A DNA stretch of 64,000 nt. Source: [Clostridium] citroniae WAL-17108. GTDB taxonomy: Bacteria > Bacillota > Clostridia > Lachnospirales > Lachnospiraceae. Within the stretch, counting starts at the first letter, position 1. Each line of letters starts with the position of its first letter. The DNA lies in the NCBI RefSeq assembly GCF_000233455.1, contig NZ_JH376423.1, positions 248,001 through 312,000 on the forward strand, read 5' to 3'. The position numbers were made by a program, and so were the translations under genes. The notes beneath the pieces are model-generated. The model was not told the origin of the DNA and made no database searches. It saw only the letters and a list, made by a program, of their open reading frames with translations. This document shows, piece by piece, positions 25,796 through 33,789 of the stretch.

Positions 25796-27034
25796 ATGTC
25801 TGTACAAGCAACTATCACCTGTGTGATTTTTGTTATCACCATATTTCTTTTAGTTTTTAAACCAATACCCATTATTATTACAGGAGCAATCATTCCTACC
25901 GCTCTTGCACTTTTCGGAATCATTAAGGCAGATACAGCCTTTGCTGATTTCACCAACTCCACATCCATTTTCATGATCTGCTTCTGTATCATTGGTTCCG
26001 CATTCTTTAAAACCGGGCTTGCTGATTTTCTTGGTACAAAGATCATCGGAGTTTTGGGAAAGAATGAAAAAGGATTGCTGGCAGGAACCGGTATTGTAGC
26101 CGGCGGACTTTCTGCATTCTTAAACGATACAGGCTCCACGGCATGCATGATGCCAATCGTTAGTTCTATGGCCGAGAAGGCTGGCGTTAAGAGATCCAGA
26201 CTTTTACTTGCACTTTCCTATTTTGCTTCTTTGGGCGGATGTATCACTCTTGCAGGTACCACACCTCACATTGTTGCAAATGGTATTTTGAAGGATAATG
26301 GACTTCCTGAGTTTGCATTTTTTGAATATGCAAAGATCGGCGTTCCGTTACTGATTGTTGGTATCTTATACATGATGTTCGTTGGCGTTAAACTGCTTCC
26401 TGACAGAGATATCGATGTCAATGTGGACGGAACAAAAGATTACAACCTGAAAAAGATGCCTTACTGTGCAGCTATTTTCGTATTTACAATCCTTGCAATG
26501 GCAACCGGCGTTATTCCGATCATGCTTGCAGGCGTTATTGGTTCCGTGCTTGTTGTTTTAACAGGATGTATCACCATGGATGAAGCTATTAAGGCAATCC
26601 CGATCTCTTCCGTATTCCTTGTGGGAGGCGTTTTCCCAATTAGTAAGGCACTTGTCAGCACTGGAGCAGCTGAGTTCTTCGTAACCCAGTTATCACCTGT
26701 TCTTGCAGGCTTTTCTCCAATCGCCCTGCTTGGCGGTATTGCTGCCCTTCAGCTGCTGATCACTCAGTTCCTGATGAACTCTTCTGCAACTGTACTGGTT
26801 CTTCCAATTGCCCTTATGCTTTGCCAGGCAGCTGGTATCAATCCTCTTGCAGGCGCAATGCTTGTTAGTATCTGTGCATCTGGTGTGTTCGCATCCCCAT
26901 TTGGTGCCGGAAACAACCTGATCGTTATGGAAGCTGGTGGATACAATATTCAGGACTTTATAAAATGCGGTTTCCCGTTAGTAGTCCTCTTTGGTATTGT
27001 TACAACTGTTCTCTGTGCGGTATTCTATCTGTAA
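25796..27034 (+). CDS. DASS/SLC13-type anion permease
   Basis: 412 residues with about eleven membrane segments. Two inverted repeats each contain an S-N-T/D-type hairpin: GGLSAFLNDTGSTACMMPIV and QFLMNSSATVLVLPIALML, the substrate and Na+ binding signature of the divalent anion:Na+ symporters (dicarboxylate, citrate or sulfate). ASPFGAGNN follows in the C-terminal half. The ATG comes after AGGAGG, 35 bp behind the methyltransferase-like gene, so they form one operon. The substrate is probably an organic anion handled by that enzyme. Confidence 0.82.
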   Translation: MSVQATITCVIFVITIFLLVFKPIPIIITGAIIPTALALFGIIKADTAFADFTNSTSIFMICFCIIGSAFFKTGLADFLGTKIIGVLGKNEKGLLAGTGIVAGGLSAFLNDTGSTACMMPIVSSMAEKAGVKRSRLLLALSYFASLGGCITLAGTTPHIVANGILKDNGLPEFAFFEYAKIGVPLLIVGILYMMFVGVKLLPDRDIDVNVDGTKDYNLKKMPYCAAIFVFTILAMATGVIPIMLAGVIGSVLVVLTGCITMDEAIKAIPISSVFLVGGVFPISKALVSTGAAEFFVTQLSPVLAGFSPIALLGGIAALQLLITQFLMNSSATVLVLPIALMLCQAAGINPLAGAMLVSICASGVFASPFGAGNNLIVMEAGGYNIQDFIKCGFPLVVLFGIVTTVLCAVFYL

Positions 27035-27083
27035 TTCATATTTGTGCGGTATTTGAATAATATCATAACGGATCATACTATGG

Positions 27084-27109
27084 ACAGCAGGCTCATTGGA
27101 GCCTGCTGT
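27084..27109 (+). terminator. Terminator-like hairpin after the DASS gene
   Basis: ACAGCAGGCT (27084-27093) and AGCCTGCTGT (27100-27109) form a perfect 10-bp stem with a 6-nt loop, followed by TCTGC, so the T tract is weak. Confidence 0.7.
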
Positions 27110-27254
27110 TCTGCATATTGATAGTTGGCGGATTTTGTAGTATTCTTTAGGCAAAGCCTGTTTATAATTTTAAGGCGGGAGGAGATTGAAACTCCCCACC
27201 TTAAGATTATAGGATCTAAGCGGGGAGCATGGCAAGACGGTGCTGTAAAAAGTA

Positions 27255-27719
27255 TTAATTCAATATCAATATGGATAAATTTAAGTAGGCGGCAAATATA
27301 CACCATAGGAAATAGGGGATCTGTAAATAAGCAGCCAAAGGACTAACAATATAAAAATGCTTTATCATAATGGCTATTATATAGATTAAGGCTATGAGCC
27401 AAATAAAGGCAAACAGGTAAACTTTAAAATGAAAGAAGATTATGCTCCAGAAAAAATTAAAAAACAGCTGAATGCCATAAAGTAAAAATGCGTTTGTCTT
27501 ATTGGGACGGCTTGAAGAATAGATGATATATGATGAAAATCCCATTAGGATGTAAAGTATGGTCCAAATGACAGGAAAGACAAATCCGGGAGGGCTTAAG
27601 GCTGGTTTGTTTAATGCGGCGTATGTTGACATATTTCCGCCTATTAACGCAGAGACGGCACCAACAGCCAGGGGGATAAGGATTGATATGATAAAAGCAC
27701 TTCTATTTTGGATTTTCAT
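27255..27719 (-). CDS. tspO: TspO/MBR-family membrane protein
   Basis: 154 residues with five membrane helices. Family marks are the first helix (ISILIPLAVGAVSALI), NKPALSPPGFVFPVIWTILYILMG with its conserved Pro and Trp residues, and a late WxxI/NLSILILN end. TspO proteins bind porphyrins and other hydrophobic ligands and are linked to stress responses; their function in anaerobes is unclear. The start ATG at 27719 has AGAGG 14 bases upstream. The gene faces the DASS operon, with a large hairpin at about 27167-27213 between them. Confidence 0.88.
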   Translation of the reverse strand: MKIQNRSAFIISILIPLAVGAVSALIGGNMSTYAALNKPALSPPGFVFPVIWTILYILMGFSSYIIYSSSRPNKTNAFLLYGIQLFFNFFWSIIFFHFKVYLFAFIWLIALIYIIAIMIKHFYIVSPLAAYLQIPYFLWCIFAAYLNLSILILN

Positions 27720-27811
27720 ACAATGGCATACCTCTTGCTTGTATTTAGCTAATTATATGCACCGGGGCCGTGGTTTATGAATTATGTTTTTGATGAACGA
27801 GGTGTAATCAT

Positions 27812-28093
27812 ATGATGATTCTGACAATAACGATAAAATTACATGCACCTTGGGTGCATTCGTTAAAAGAGAAGCGGATGGTAGTAAAAAGTCTGCTGGC
27901 AAAACTGCAAAACAAATTTAATGTATCAGTGGCGGAACTTGATGAACAAGATATCCATCAGATCATTGTTTTGGGGTTAGCTGGTATTGTTGCAAATAAT
28001 GCCCAGGCAGACAGCGTTTCCGAGGCAATACAACACTTTGTGGATTCCAACACGGAAGCGGAACTATTGGAGTTTGATCGTGAAATACGTTAA
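27812..28093 (+). CDS. DUF503 protein (YlxP-like)
   Basis: 93 residues. The line HSLKEKRMVVKSLLAKLQNKFNVSVAELDEQDIHQ is typical of DUF503/YlxP, a small ferredoxin-like fold found near infB-rbfA in Firmicutes and tied loosely to ribosome maturation. Here it stands away from that locus, 16 bp before an RNA 2'-phosphotransferase, so an RNA-related role is plausible. The start has two ATGs in tandem after GAGGTG. It is likely a paralogue, not the main ylxP. Confidence 0.82.
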   Translation: MMILTITIKLHAPWVHSLKEKRMVVKSLLAKLQNKFNVSVAELDEQDIHQIIVLGLAGIVANNAQADSVSEAIQHFVDSNTEAELLEFDREIR

Positions 28094-28109
28094 CTAAAGG
28101 AGAAAATTC

Positions 28110-28649
28110 ATGAAAAGTAATGACCGATTAAGTGTATTTATAAGTCTGGTGCTTCGTCATCAACCGGATGCCGCAGGTGTAACTTTGGACGAACATGGCT
28201 GGGCAGATGTAAATGAGCTGATCCATGGCATTAATGGGACGGGCAGATTTATTGATCTGGATCTGCTGGAAAAGATTGTTCGGGAAGACAAAAAGAATCG
28301 GTATGGATTCGATGAAGGACATACGCGGATCAGAGCAAATCAGGGGCACAGCATTGCTGTGGACGTGGAGCTGAAAAAGATGCTTCCCCCGGATGTATTG
28401 TATCACGGAACAGCCACCCGATTCATGGAGAGCATAAAGACAAAGGGTTTAAAACCCATGAGCCGTTTATATGTTCATCTCTCAAAGGATTATGATACGG
28501 CCTTGAAAGTCGGAAAGCGCCATGGGGAGCCTGTGGTGATCAAGGTGGATGCAGCCGGAATGTGCCGGGATGGGGCTGATTTCTACTTGTCGGAGAATGG
28601 GGTTTGGCTTACAAAATATGTTGATCCCGGATACCTTTCTATTAATTAG
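28110..28649 (+). CDS. kptA: RNA 2'-phosphotransferase, KptA/Tpt1 family
   Basis: 179 residues. The family removes the 2'-phosphate of spliced tRNA with NAD+, forming ADP-ribose 1''-2''-cyclic phosphate. SKxLSxxLRH-like (LSVFISLVLRHQPDAAGVTLDEHGW is its equivalent), RANQGHSI, YHGTATRF and HLSKDYDTALKVGKRHG are the NAD-binding and catalytic blocks; the Arg-His-Arg-Arg set appears present. Bacteria have no tRNA splicing that yields 2'-phosphates, so its natural target is unsettled. AAAGGAG lies before the ATG. The gene is paired with DUF503. Confidence 0.9.
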   Translation: MKSNDRLSVFISLVLRHQPDAAGVTLDEHGWADVNELIHGINGTGRFIDLDLLEKIVREDKKNRYGFDEGHTRIRANQGHSIAVDVELKKMLPPDVLYHGTATRFMESIKTKGLKPMSRLYVHLSKDYDTALKVGKRHGEPVVIKVDAAGMCRDGADFYLSENGVWLTKYVDPGYLSIN

Positions 28650-28680
28650 ATCCTGCGCTTAGCAGTTTCTGGAAGATAAG

Positions 28681-28715
28681 TGCCCCATGGAATTAATGGC
28701 AATTCCATGGGGGCA
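28681..28715. terminator. Bidirectional hairpin between kptA and the BFD gene
   Basis: TGCCCCATGGAATT (28681-28694) pairs with AATTCCATGGGGGCA (28701-28715) apart from one bulged G. The genes on both sides converge on it. T tracts are poor in both directions. Confidence 0.55.
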
Positions 28716-28729
28716 CGGTCAAAGATGAA

Positions 28730-28906
28730 TTATTCTGCCAACTCGTCAATGATCGCCTGGATATCATCAAGGCATCCGCCGCATGCGGTGCCGGCTCCTG
28801 TTGCTTCCTGTACATCTTCCAGGGTTTTGGCCCCTGCAGCAATGGCATCTTTGATCATGCCGCGGGTAACATCATTGCAAAAGCAAACGGTTTCATTGGG
28901 ATCCAT
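28730..28906 (-). CDS. BFD-like [2Fe-2S] protein
   Basis: 58 residues from the ATG at 28906, which has AGGAGG eight bases upstream. MDPNETVCFCNDVT and a later GTACGGCLDD give the C-x-C...C-x2-C cysteine set of bacterioferritin-associated ferredoxin-like domains. Such stand-alone domains carry electrons or act as cluster-binding adaptors. The same fold is fused to the GlpA-like protein at 6816-8255. It lies behind the lsrR-lsrK-cupin group but 98 bp away, so co-transcription is possible but not clear. Confidence 0.82.
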   Translation of the reverse strand: MDPNETVCFCNDVTRGMIKDAIAAGAKTLEDVQEATGAGTACGGCLDDIQAIIDELAE

Positions 28907-29003
28907 AAGACACACCTCCTAATAATGGTAGTATGTGCGGTTTGGATATGAATATGTATTGAAAGCAGGCTATATGTGAGCTTTCAGCAAAGAACACCCA
29001 TTA

Positions 29004-29354
29004 CTAGAATTTATAATCATCTATCTCCACTTTATCCGCTTCCTGGAACGGAGCCAGGGTGGAGATCATTTTCACGGTCTGCCCGTATGGATTGAAACAG
29101 TAGTGGACTTCCAACGGTTCGATGTGGATCAAGTCTCCCTGTTTTAAATGGTGCACGGTCCCGTCCACCACAATGTTGATCTCTCCTTCGAGTATAAAGA
29201 AGTCTTCCTCCATGATGTTGTGGTAATGTGCCTTGAAATCCTGGCCTGGCTGGAACTGGACTACAGCAAAATTCATTCTGGGACCTTTCATCAGGTACTT
29301 GGGGCCGCTGTCCCCGAAACGATATTCTTTTTCACTTTCATTTATAATAAACAT
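29004..29354 (-). CDS. Cupin-domain protein in the lsrRK operon
   Basis: 116 residues, a single small beta-barrel. HYHNIMEEDFFILEGEINIVVDG and a later HIEPLEVHYCF give the His/Glu metal ligands of mononuclear cupins. It lies 20 bp behind lsrK, with AGGAGG before its ATG. The AI-2 locus here lacks lsrG, the isomerase-like enzyme acting on phospho-DPD before LsrF. A metal cupin in this operon could take that step or bind the phosphorylated signal. That is inference from position only. Confidence 0.8.
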   Translation of the reverse strand: MFIINESEKEYRFGDSGPKYLMKGPRMNFAVVQFQPGQDFKAHYHNIMEEDFFILEGEINIVVDGTVHHLKQGDLIHIEPLEVHYCFNPYGQTVKMISTLAPFQEADKVEIDDYKF

Positions 29355-29374
29355 TTTCTACTATTCCTCCTGTT

Positions 29375-30940
29375 TTATAATCCCGGGGCAGCCCACATAC
29401 TCCTGGTCAGATCCTGGTTGCACAGATTCAGCTGAGCCTTATAAATTCTGCGCCATTGTTCATATAGTTCACAGTAGAGCTGATGATTGGCGGAATCCGG
29501 AACATAGGTGGTATCCCATTGCACCAGTTTTTCTGCTGCTTTTGACATGTCTTTATAGATGCCGGTCCCATAGCCGGCCAAAATCGCTGCACCCAGGGCG
29601 GTTGCTTCTTTGACCACCGGAACCTTTACCGGAAGTCCAAGAACATCGGATAAAATCTGGCACCACAACGGGCTCTTGGAAGCGCCTCCGGCAAAAATGA
29701 TCTCCTCAGGCTGGTTCCCGGTTGCCTCGCGCACCAGGTCCAGATGGCCCTTGGTTACCATGGCTGTATTTTCCAGGATAGCGCGGTAGAAGGTATACTT
29801 TGAAAAACGTACCGGATCCAGCTCAAAGTTGGTAAAGGTTGGCGAGGCGTGCTTCCAGTTGATGAAGTTCATCACATCGGAGAATGCACACATCATACCG
29901 TAGGAGCCTGCAGGAATGTCCTTGGCGTACTCATTCATCACATCATATGGGTCCGTGCCCTTCAGCTTCGCAAGCTCTTTTTCCGCCTGGCAGAAGCCGT
30001 CCCGGAACCAGCGCATCACGAGTCCGGGTTTAAATGCCAGGGCTTCGTACTGCCATACATCCGGCACCGCATGGCAGTTGACCCGGACTCTGCATTCCTT
30101 GTCTGTTCTGCCGTCCGCTGTATTATATTCATACTGCCAGAAACTTCCGCCGAACACAGCCGCCTGGTTTGGCCTGACAACCCCTACGCCGATACAGCCC
30201 AGCTGTGCATCGCCGCCTCCTACGATCACAGGTGTTCCTTGGGCCAGCCCGGTCTGTTCCCCGCACTGTGCAGTCACGGTTCCGGCCCTGGAGCCGCATT
30301 CCCTTACTTCAGGGAACATATCGGTGCGCAGTCCGCAGCGTCTGGCAATGGAGGGATCCCAGGATCTCTTTTTAAGGCTGAATAGTCCGGTGGTAGAACC
30401 GTTGCTTGGCTCCACGGCCAGGATTCCGGTCATCTTATGGATCAGCCAGTCGTTAAACATTCCCACATATGCAATTTTTTCATAGACATCCGGCATCTTA
30501 TTCCTGACCCATAACAGGCGGGGGAGGGCGTCCAGGGCGTAGGTCTGTCCGGATTCCATATATAATTCCTGTTCCAGTCCGGGATATGCCTTCTTTAGCT
30601 GGCTGACCTCATCCGTGCTTCTTGCATCCACATTGGCGCAGGCCCAAATTTCGTGTTCGTCCTTATCATAGAGTACAATACCCTCCCTCATGCAGGTGGT
30701 GGAGATTGCTGCAATGTCAGCCGGGGAAATGCCGGACTGTTCCAACACACCCCTGATGCATCCGCAGGTCAGCTTCCAGTTGTATTCCCAGTCAAAATCC
30801 ATGCTGCCCGGGTATCTGGGATCTTCCCTGTGATCCCATTCCTGCTGTACACATGAGGTCTGGTTGCCCGCTAAGTCAAACAGGACGGCCCGGACGCTCC
30901 CCGTTCCGGCATCGACTGTAAGAAAATAATTCTTTGACAT
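29375..30940 (-). CDS. lsrK: LsrK, autoinducer-2 kinase
   Basis: 521 residues of the FGGY kinase family. It follows E. coli LsrK through its length: LTVDAGTGSVRAVLFDLAGN, SMREGIVLY-like CMREGIVLYDKDEHEIWACANVDAR, IVGGGDAQLGC, FAGGASKSPLW and a C-terminal SMWAAPGL identical in kind to SLWKAPGL. It phosphorylates imported AI-2 (DPD) in the cytosol, trapping it and making the LsrR inducer. AAGGAGGAG precedes the ATG. It lies 29 bp behind lsrR and is transcribed away from the transporter genes. Confidence 0.95.
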   Translation of the reverse strand: MSKNYFLTVDAGTGSVRAVLFDLAGNQTSCVQQEWDHREDPRYPGSMDFDWEYNWKLTCGCIRGVLEQSGISPADIAAISTTCMREGIVLYDKDEHEIWACANVDARSTDEVSQLKKAYPGLEQELYMESGQTYALDALPRLLWVRNKMPDVYEKIAYVGMFNDWLIHKMTGILAVEPSNGSTTGLFSLKKRSWDPSIARRCGLRTDMFPEVRECGSRAGTVTAQCGEQTGLAQGTPVIVGGGDAQLGCIGVGVVRPNQAAVFGGSFWQYEYNTADGRTDKECRVRVNCHAVPDVWQYEALAFKPGLVMRWFRDGFCQAEKELAKLKGTDPYDVMNEYAKDIPAGSYGMMCAFSDVMNFINWKHASPTFTNFELDPVRFSKYTFYRAILENTAMVTKGHLDLVREATGNQPEEIIFAGGASKSPLWCQILSDVLGLPVKVPVVKEATALGAAILAGYGTGIYKDMSKAAEKLVQWDTTYVPDSANHQLYCELYEQWRRIYKAQLNLCNQDLTRSMWAAPGL

Positions 30941-30969
30941 ATGTAAACTCCTCCTTTACATTATCTTTT

Positions 30970-31884
30970 TCAGCTTAAATCAATCAGCTGCATGGCTGTT
31001 TCTTCATCTGTAATCAGTACATCCAGATATCCGCCCTTCAACGCTGCGCGGATGGCCTCCACCTTCTGAGGGCCGCCCGAAATCCCAATGACATTATTCA
31101 GACTTTTTAATGTCTCCAGAGGCGTGCTGAAAAGACGCTCTTCCACATCACTGTGAATCGGCTTTCCGTCTTTATCAATAAAGTGGGTCAGAATGTCGCC
31201 CACTGCCCCCTGCATGGAGAGATATAGGAAATCATTCTGATTTAAAATTCCGTTGGAAATGATAGTGGCATCATCGTTCATGGCTCCGATGCCGATCACT
31301 GTCATGGTTGCCAGGCGGACCATTCTTGCAATCTCTTCAATGGGGGGCTCGTTACGCATGGCTTTGCACATCTCCTTGGAAGAGACGAGAAGCGGCGCCG
31401 GATAGAGATAGAGCTTGGCATTGAAAATGTTGGAACGGATATTGGGCAGATAATAGCTGACTCCTCCTGTGAGGGACACCACGGAAATGGGCGACTCCGC
31501 AATGGTGGCCAAGTGGTTTAATACCCTGCTGGGGGTGTCTCCGTAGCCCATATTGATAAACATGTTTTCTGTCAGACGGTCCCCTATATACATAGCGGCT
31601 GCCTGAGCAATGGTTTCATTCAGATTGGAACCGCTTGGCGGAGTGGGAACCACAAAGATGTCCTTTAAATTCCATTGGGTGATCAGCTTCTGCTCGATCA
31701 TCAGCTGCTGGCTCCGTTCCGGTGAAATTTTAAATTGAATCACACCTGTCTGTTTCGCCTTTTCCAATAGTTTGATGACTTTCATGCGGGATATGCCCAG
31801 TTTTTCTGAAATTTTCTGCTGAGTCATGTTTTCTATATAATAGTACCAAGCTGTTTTGACAATCAAGGAATCTTCGTAATCCAT
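30970..31884 (-). CDS. lsrR: LsrR, SorC/DeoR-type repressor of AI-2 uptake
   Basis: 304 residues from the ATG at 31884 (MDYEDSLIVKTAWYYY). The N-terminal helix-turn-helix is MTQQKISEKLGISRMKVIKLLEKAKQTG and the rest is a SorC sugar-binding domain with NMGYGDTPSRVL and GISGGPQKVEAI. It should repress the lsr genes until phospho-AI-2 binds. GGAGG lies 14 bases before this ATG, rather far; a TTG at 31926 would add 14 residues but lacks a site. The gene is divergent from lsrA and shares its control region. Confidence 0.9.
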   Translation of the reverse strand: MDYEDSLIVKTAWYYYIENMTQQKISEKLGISRMKVIKLLEKAKQTGVIQFKISPERSQQLMIEQKLITQWNLKDIFVVPTPPSGSNLNETIAQAAAMYIGDRLTENMFINMGYGDTPSRVLNHLATIAESPISVVSLTGGVSYYLPNIRSNIFNAKLYLYPAPLLVSSKEMCKAMRNEPPIEEIARMVRLATMTVIGIGAMNDDATIISNGILNQNDFLYLSMQGAVGDILTHFIDKDGKPIHSDVEERLFSTPLETLKSLNNVIGISGGPQKVEAIRAALKGGYLDVLITDEETAMQLIDLS

Positions 31885-31920
31885 ATCTGCCGTACGCACC
31901 TCCGATTTTTGTGTCGGTAG

Positions 31921-32213
31921 AAACAAATGTTTGATAATCGATAAAATGTTTCACCCTGTGATTAGTATATCAGAGCCAAATATGAATGTCAATATGAAAT
32001 AGTATAGGAAATGTACATAAAATAGGGACAATAATCCACAAAAACATAATAATTGGCCAATATAAGACCTGATGGAGGTAAAAAATAAAGAAAAATATGC
32101 TTAAATAAAAGGGGCAAAACAGTGGGGGAAAGGGTTAAAATGCTTAAAACCCCTTGACAAACTTATATGGTTCCCGTATACTACAAGTGTTACAAATGTT
32201 TTTACTATAAACA
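31921..32213. promoter_or_regulatory. Divergent lsr control region with promoter and operator-like repeats
   Basis: The rightward promoter is TTGACA (32154-32159), 17 bp, TATACT (32177-32182). Operator-like elements share AAACA/TGTTT arms: AAACAAATGTTT (31921-31932) near the lsrR start and TGTTT-N7-AAACA (32197-32213) just after the lsrA start site. The 10-mer ACAAATGTTT occurs in both places. These are good candidates for LsrR binding, one set per transcription unit. The sequence between is AT-rich with no gene. Confidence 0.65.
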
Positions 32214-32249
32214 AAAATATCAATAACAGGTGCGCTAAGGAGGATAAAC

Positions 32250-33773
32250 ATGAGTCAAGCAGAGACGTGTGATTCTAAGGAAGTGCTGCTTTCTGTCCGT
32301 GGCGTCTTTAAGACATTTGGTTTGAATGCAGTATTAAAAGGAATTGATCTGGATGTCGGCAAGGGCGAGGTGCTGGCTTTGATAGGAGGAAACGGTGCCG
32401 GAAAGAGCACCCTGATGAAGATCATCATGGGTATTTATCAGCCGGATGGGGGAGAACTGGTCATCGCAGATGAAAAGATCCATTCATTCAAGCCTTCGGT
32501 GATATTGGCCAAGGGCGTTTATATGGTACCTCAGGAACCTATGCTTTTTCCTAACATGACAGTGGAAGAGAACGTCCTCATTGGATTTAAGGAAAAGACA
32601 GGGACCTTGAGAAAGCGGCTGCTACAGATTATGGATGATATCGGATGGCACCTGGACCTGAACAGAAAGGCCATGAGTCTTTCCATAGCAGAACAGCAGC
32701 TGGTGGAGCTGCTGCGCGGACTTTTGAGGAATGCCAGGGTGCTGATCCTGGATGAACCTACCAGCGCGCTTACATTTGACGAAGTTGAGAGCCTCTTCAA
32801 GATCGTGGAAGATCTGAAGCAGAAGGGCATCGGAATTGTTTACATAACACACCGTCTGGCAGAAGTGTTTCAGATCGCCACCCATGTGGCAATTATGAGG
32901 GACGGAATTATCACATTAAAAGGGCGCGTATCGGACTTCACCAGGGAAATGCTGGTAAAGGGACTCCTTCCTCCCAATATGGATGTGGCGGATCTCAAAG
33001 ATGGGAAAGGGGAGGAGAAAACCCTTAATTATGAGGGACTGAAGCCGGTGTTTGAGCTTCAGGGCTACACCGGCTATGGTTTTGAGGATGTAAACCTTAA
33101 GGTGTACCCGGGTGAGGTGCTGGGAGTGGCCGGGGTTGTTGGCGCCGGACGTACGGAGCTTGCCACAACCATATTTGGAAGAGACAAGGTTTTAAGAGGA
33201 AAGGCGATTCTGGATGGCAGGGATATAACAGGATGCTCCACCGCACAAGTTCTGGAGGCGGGAATCAACTATGTGCCTGAGGACCGAAGACTCAACGGAC
33301 TATTCGCCATCAGCGATGTGGCTGCCAACACCACATCTTCCTTATTAAGAGATAAGAAGATGGGAGGATTCTTTCTGAACAAAAAAGCCGAGAAGGAAGT
33401 GGCCGGCCGATATATTGACGACTTCCGCATCAAGGTTACGGGGCAGGATCAGACAGCAGGAAGCCTTTCGGGAGGAAACCAGCAGAAGATCATTATCGGC
33501 CGTTCCCTTTCAACCAATCCCAAGCTGGTGATCCTGGATGAACCCACCCGTGGTATTGACGCGGCGGCGCGAGGAGATGTGTATTCCATTATTCATGAAC
33601 TGAAGGCCCGGGGTGTGGCGATTATGCTTATCTCCTCCGATATGGAAGAAATCGTGGAGCTTTCGGACCGGGCGGTGGTCGTATTTTCCGGGCGGATCAA
33701 GGGCGAACTGACCAGGGCGGAAATCAGCCAGGCCAGCCTGATGGCGGCATCCTTTGGCGTGACAGAAGAATGA
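32250..33773 (+). CDS. lsrA: LsrA, AI-2 ABC importer ATPase (two nucleotide-binding domains)
   Basis: 507 residues, the usual size of fused sugar-type ATPases. Domain 1 has GGNGAGKSTLMK and a signature region near SLSIAEQQLVELLRGLL with ILDEPTSALTFDEVE. Domain 2 has GVVGAGRTELA, LSGGNQQKIIIGRSL and ILDEPTRGIDAAARGD. It energises AI-2 uptake at the inner face of the membrane. AAGGAGG stands before the ATG. It is the first gene of lsrACDBF; the order and the divergent lsrRK argue for lsr over rbs. Confidence 0.92.
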   Translation: MSQAETCDSKEVLLSVRGVFKTFGLNAVLKGIDLDVGKGEVLALIGGNGAGKSTLMKIIMGIYQPDGGELVIADEKIHSFKPSVILAKGVYMVPQEPMLFPNMTVEENVLIGFKEKTGTLRKRLLQIMDDIGWHLDLNRKAMSLSIAEQQLVELLRGLLRNARVLILDEPTSALTFDEVESLFKIVEDLKQKGIGIVYITHRLAEVFQIATHVAIMRDGIITLKGRVSDFTREMLVKGLLPPNMDVADLKDGKGEEKTLNYEGLKPVFELQGYTGYGFEDVNLKVYPGEVLGVAGVVGAGRTELATTIFGRDKVLRGKAILDGRDITGCSTAQVLEAGINYVPEDRRLNGLFAISDVAANTTSSLLRDKKMGGFFLNKKAEKEVAGRYIDDFRIKVTGQDQTAGSLSGGNQQKIIIGRSLSTNPKLVILDEPTRGIDAAARGDVYSIIHELKARGVAIMLISSDMEEIVELSDRAVVVFSGRIKGELTRAEISQASLMAASFGVTEE

Positions 33774-33789
33774 AAGCAGGTGGAGAGAC

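Noticed and set aside
27167-27213. Hairpin with GATTGAAAC-like core resembling a CRISPR repeat
   Set aside because: Only one copy, no spacers and no cas genes; it is a simple stem-loop between convergent genes.
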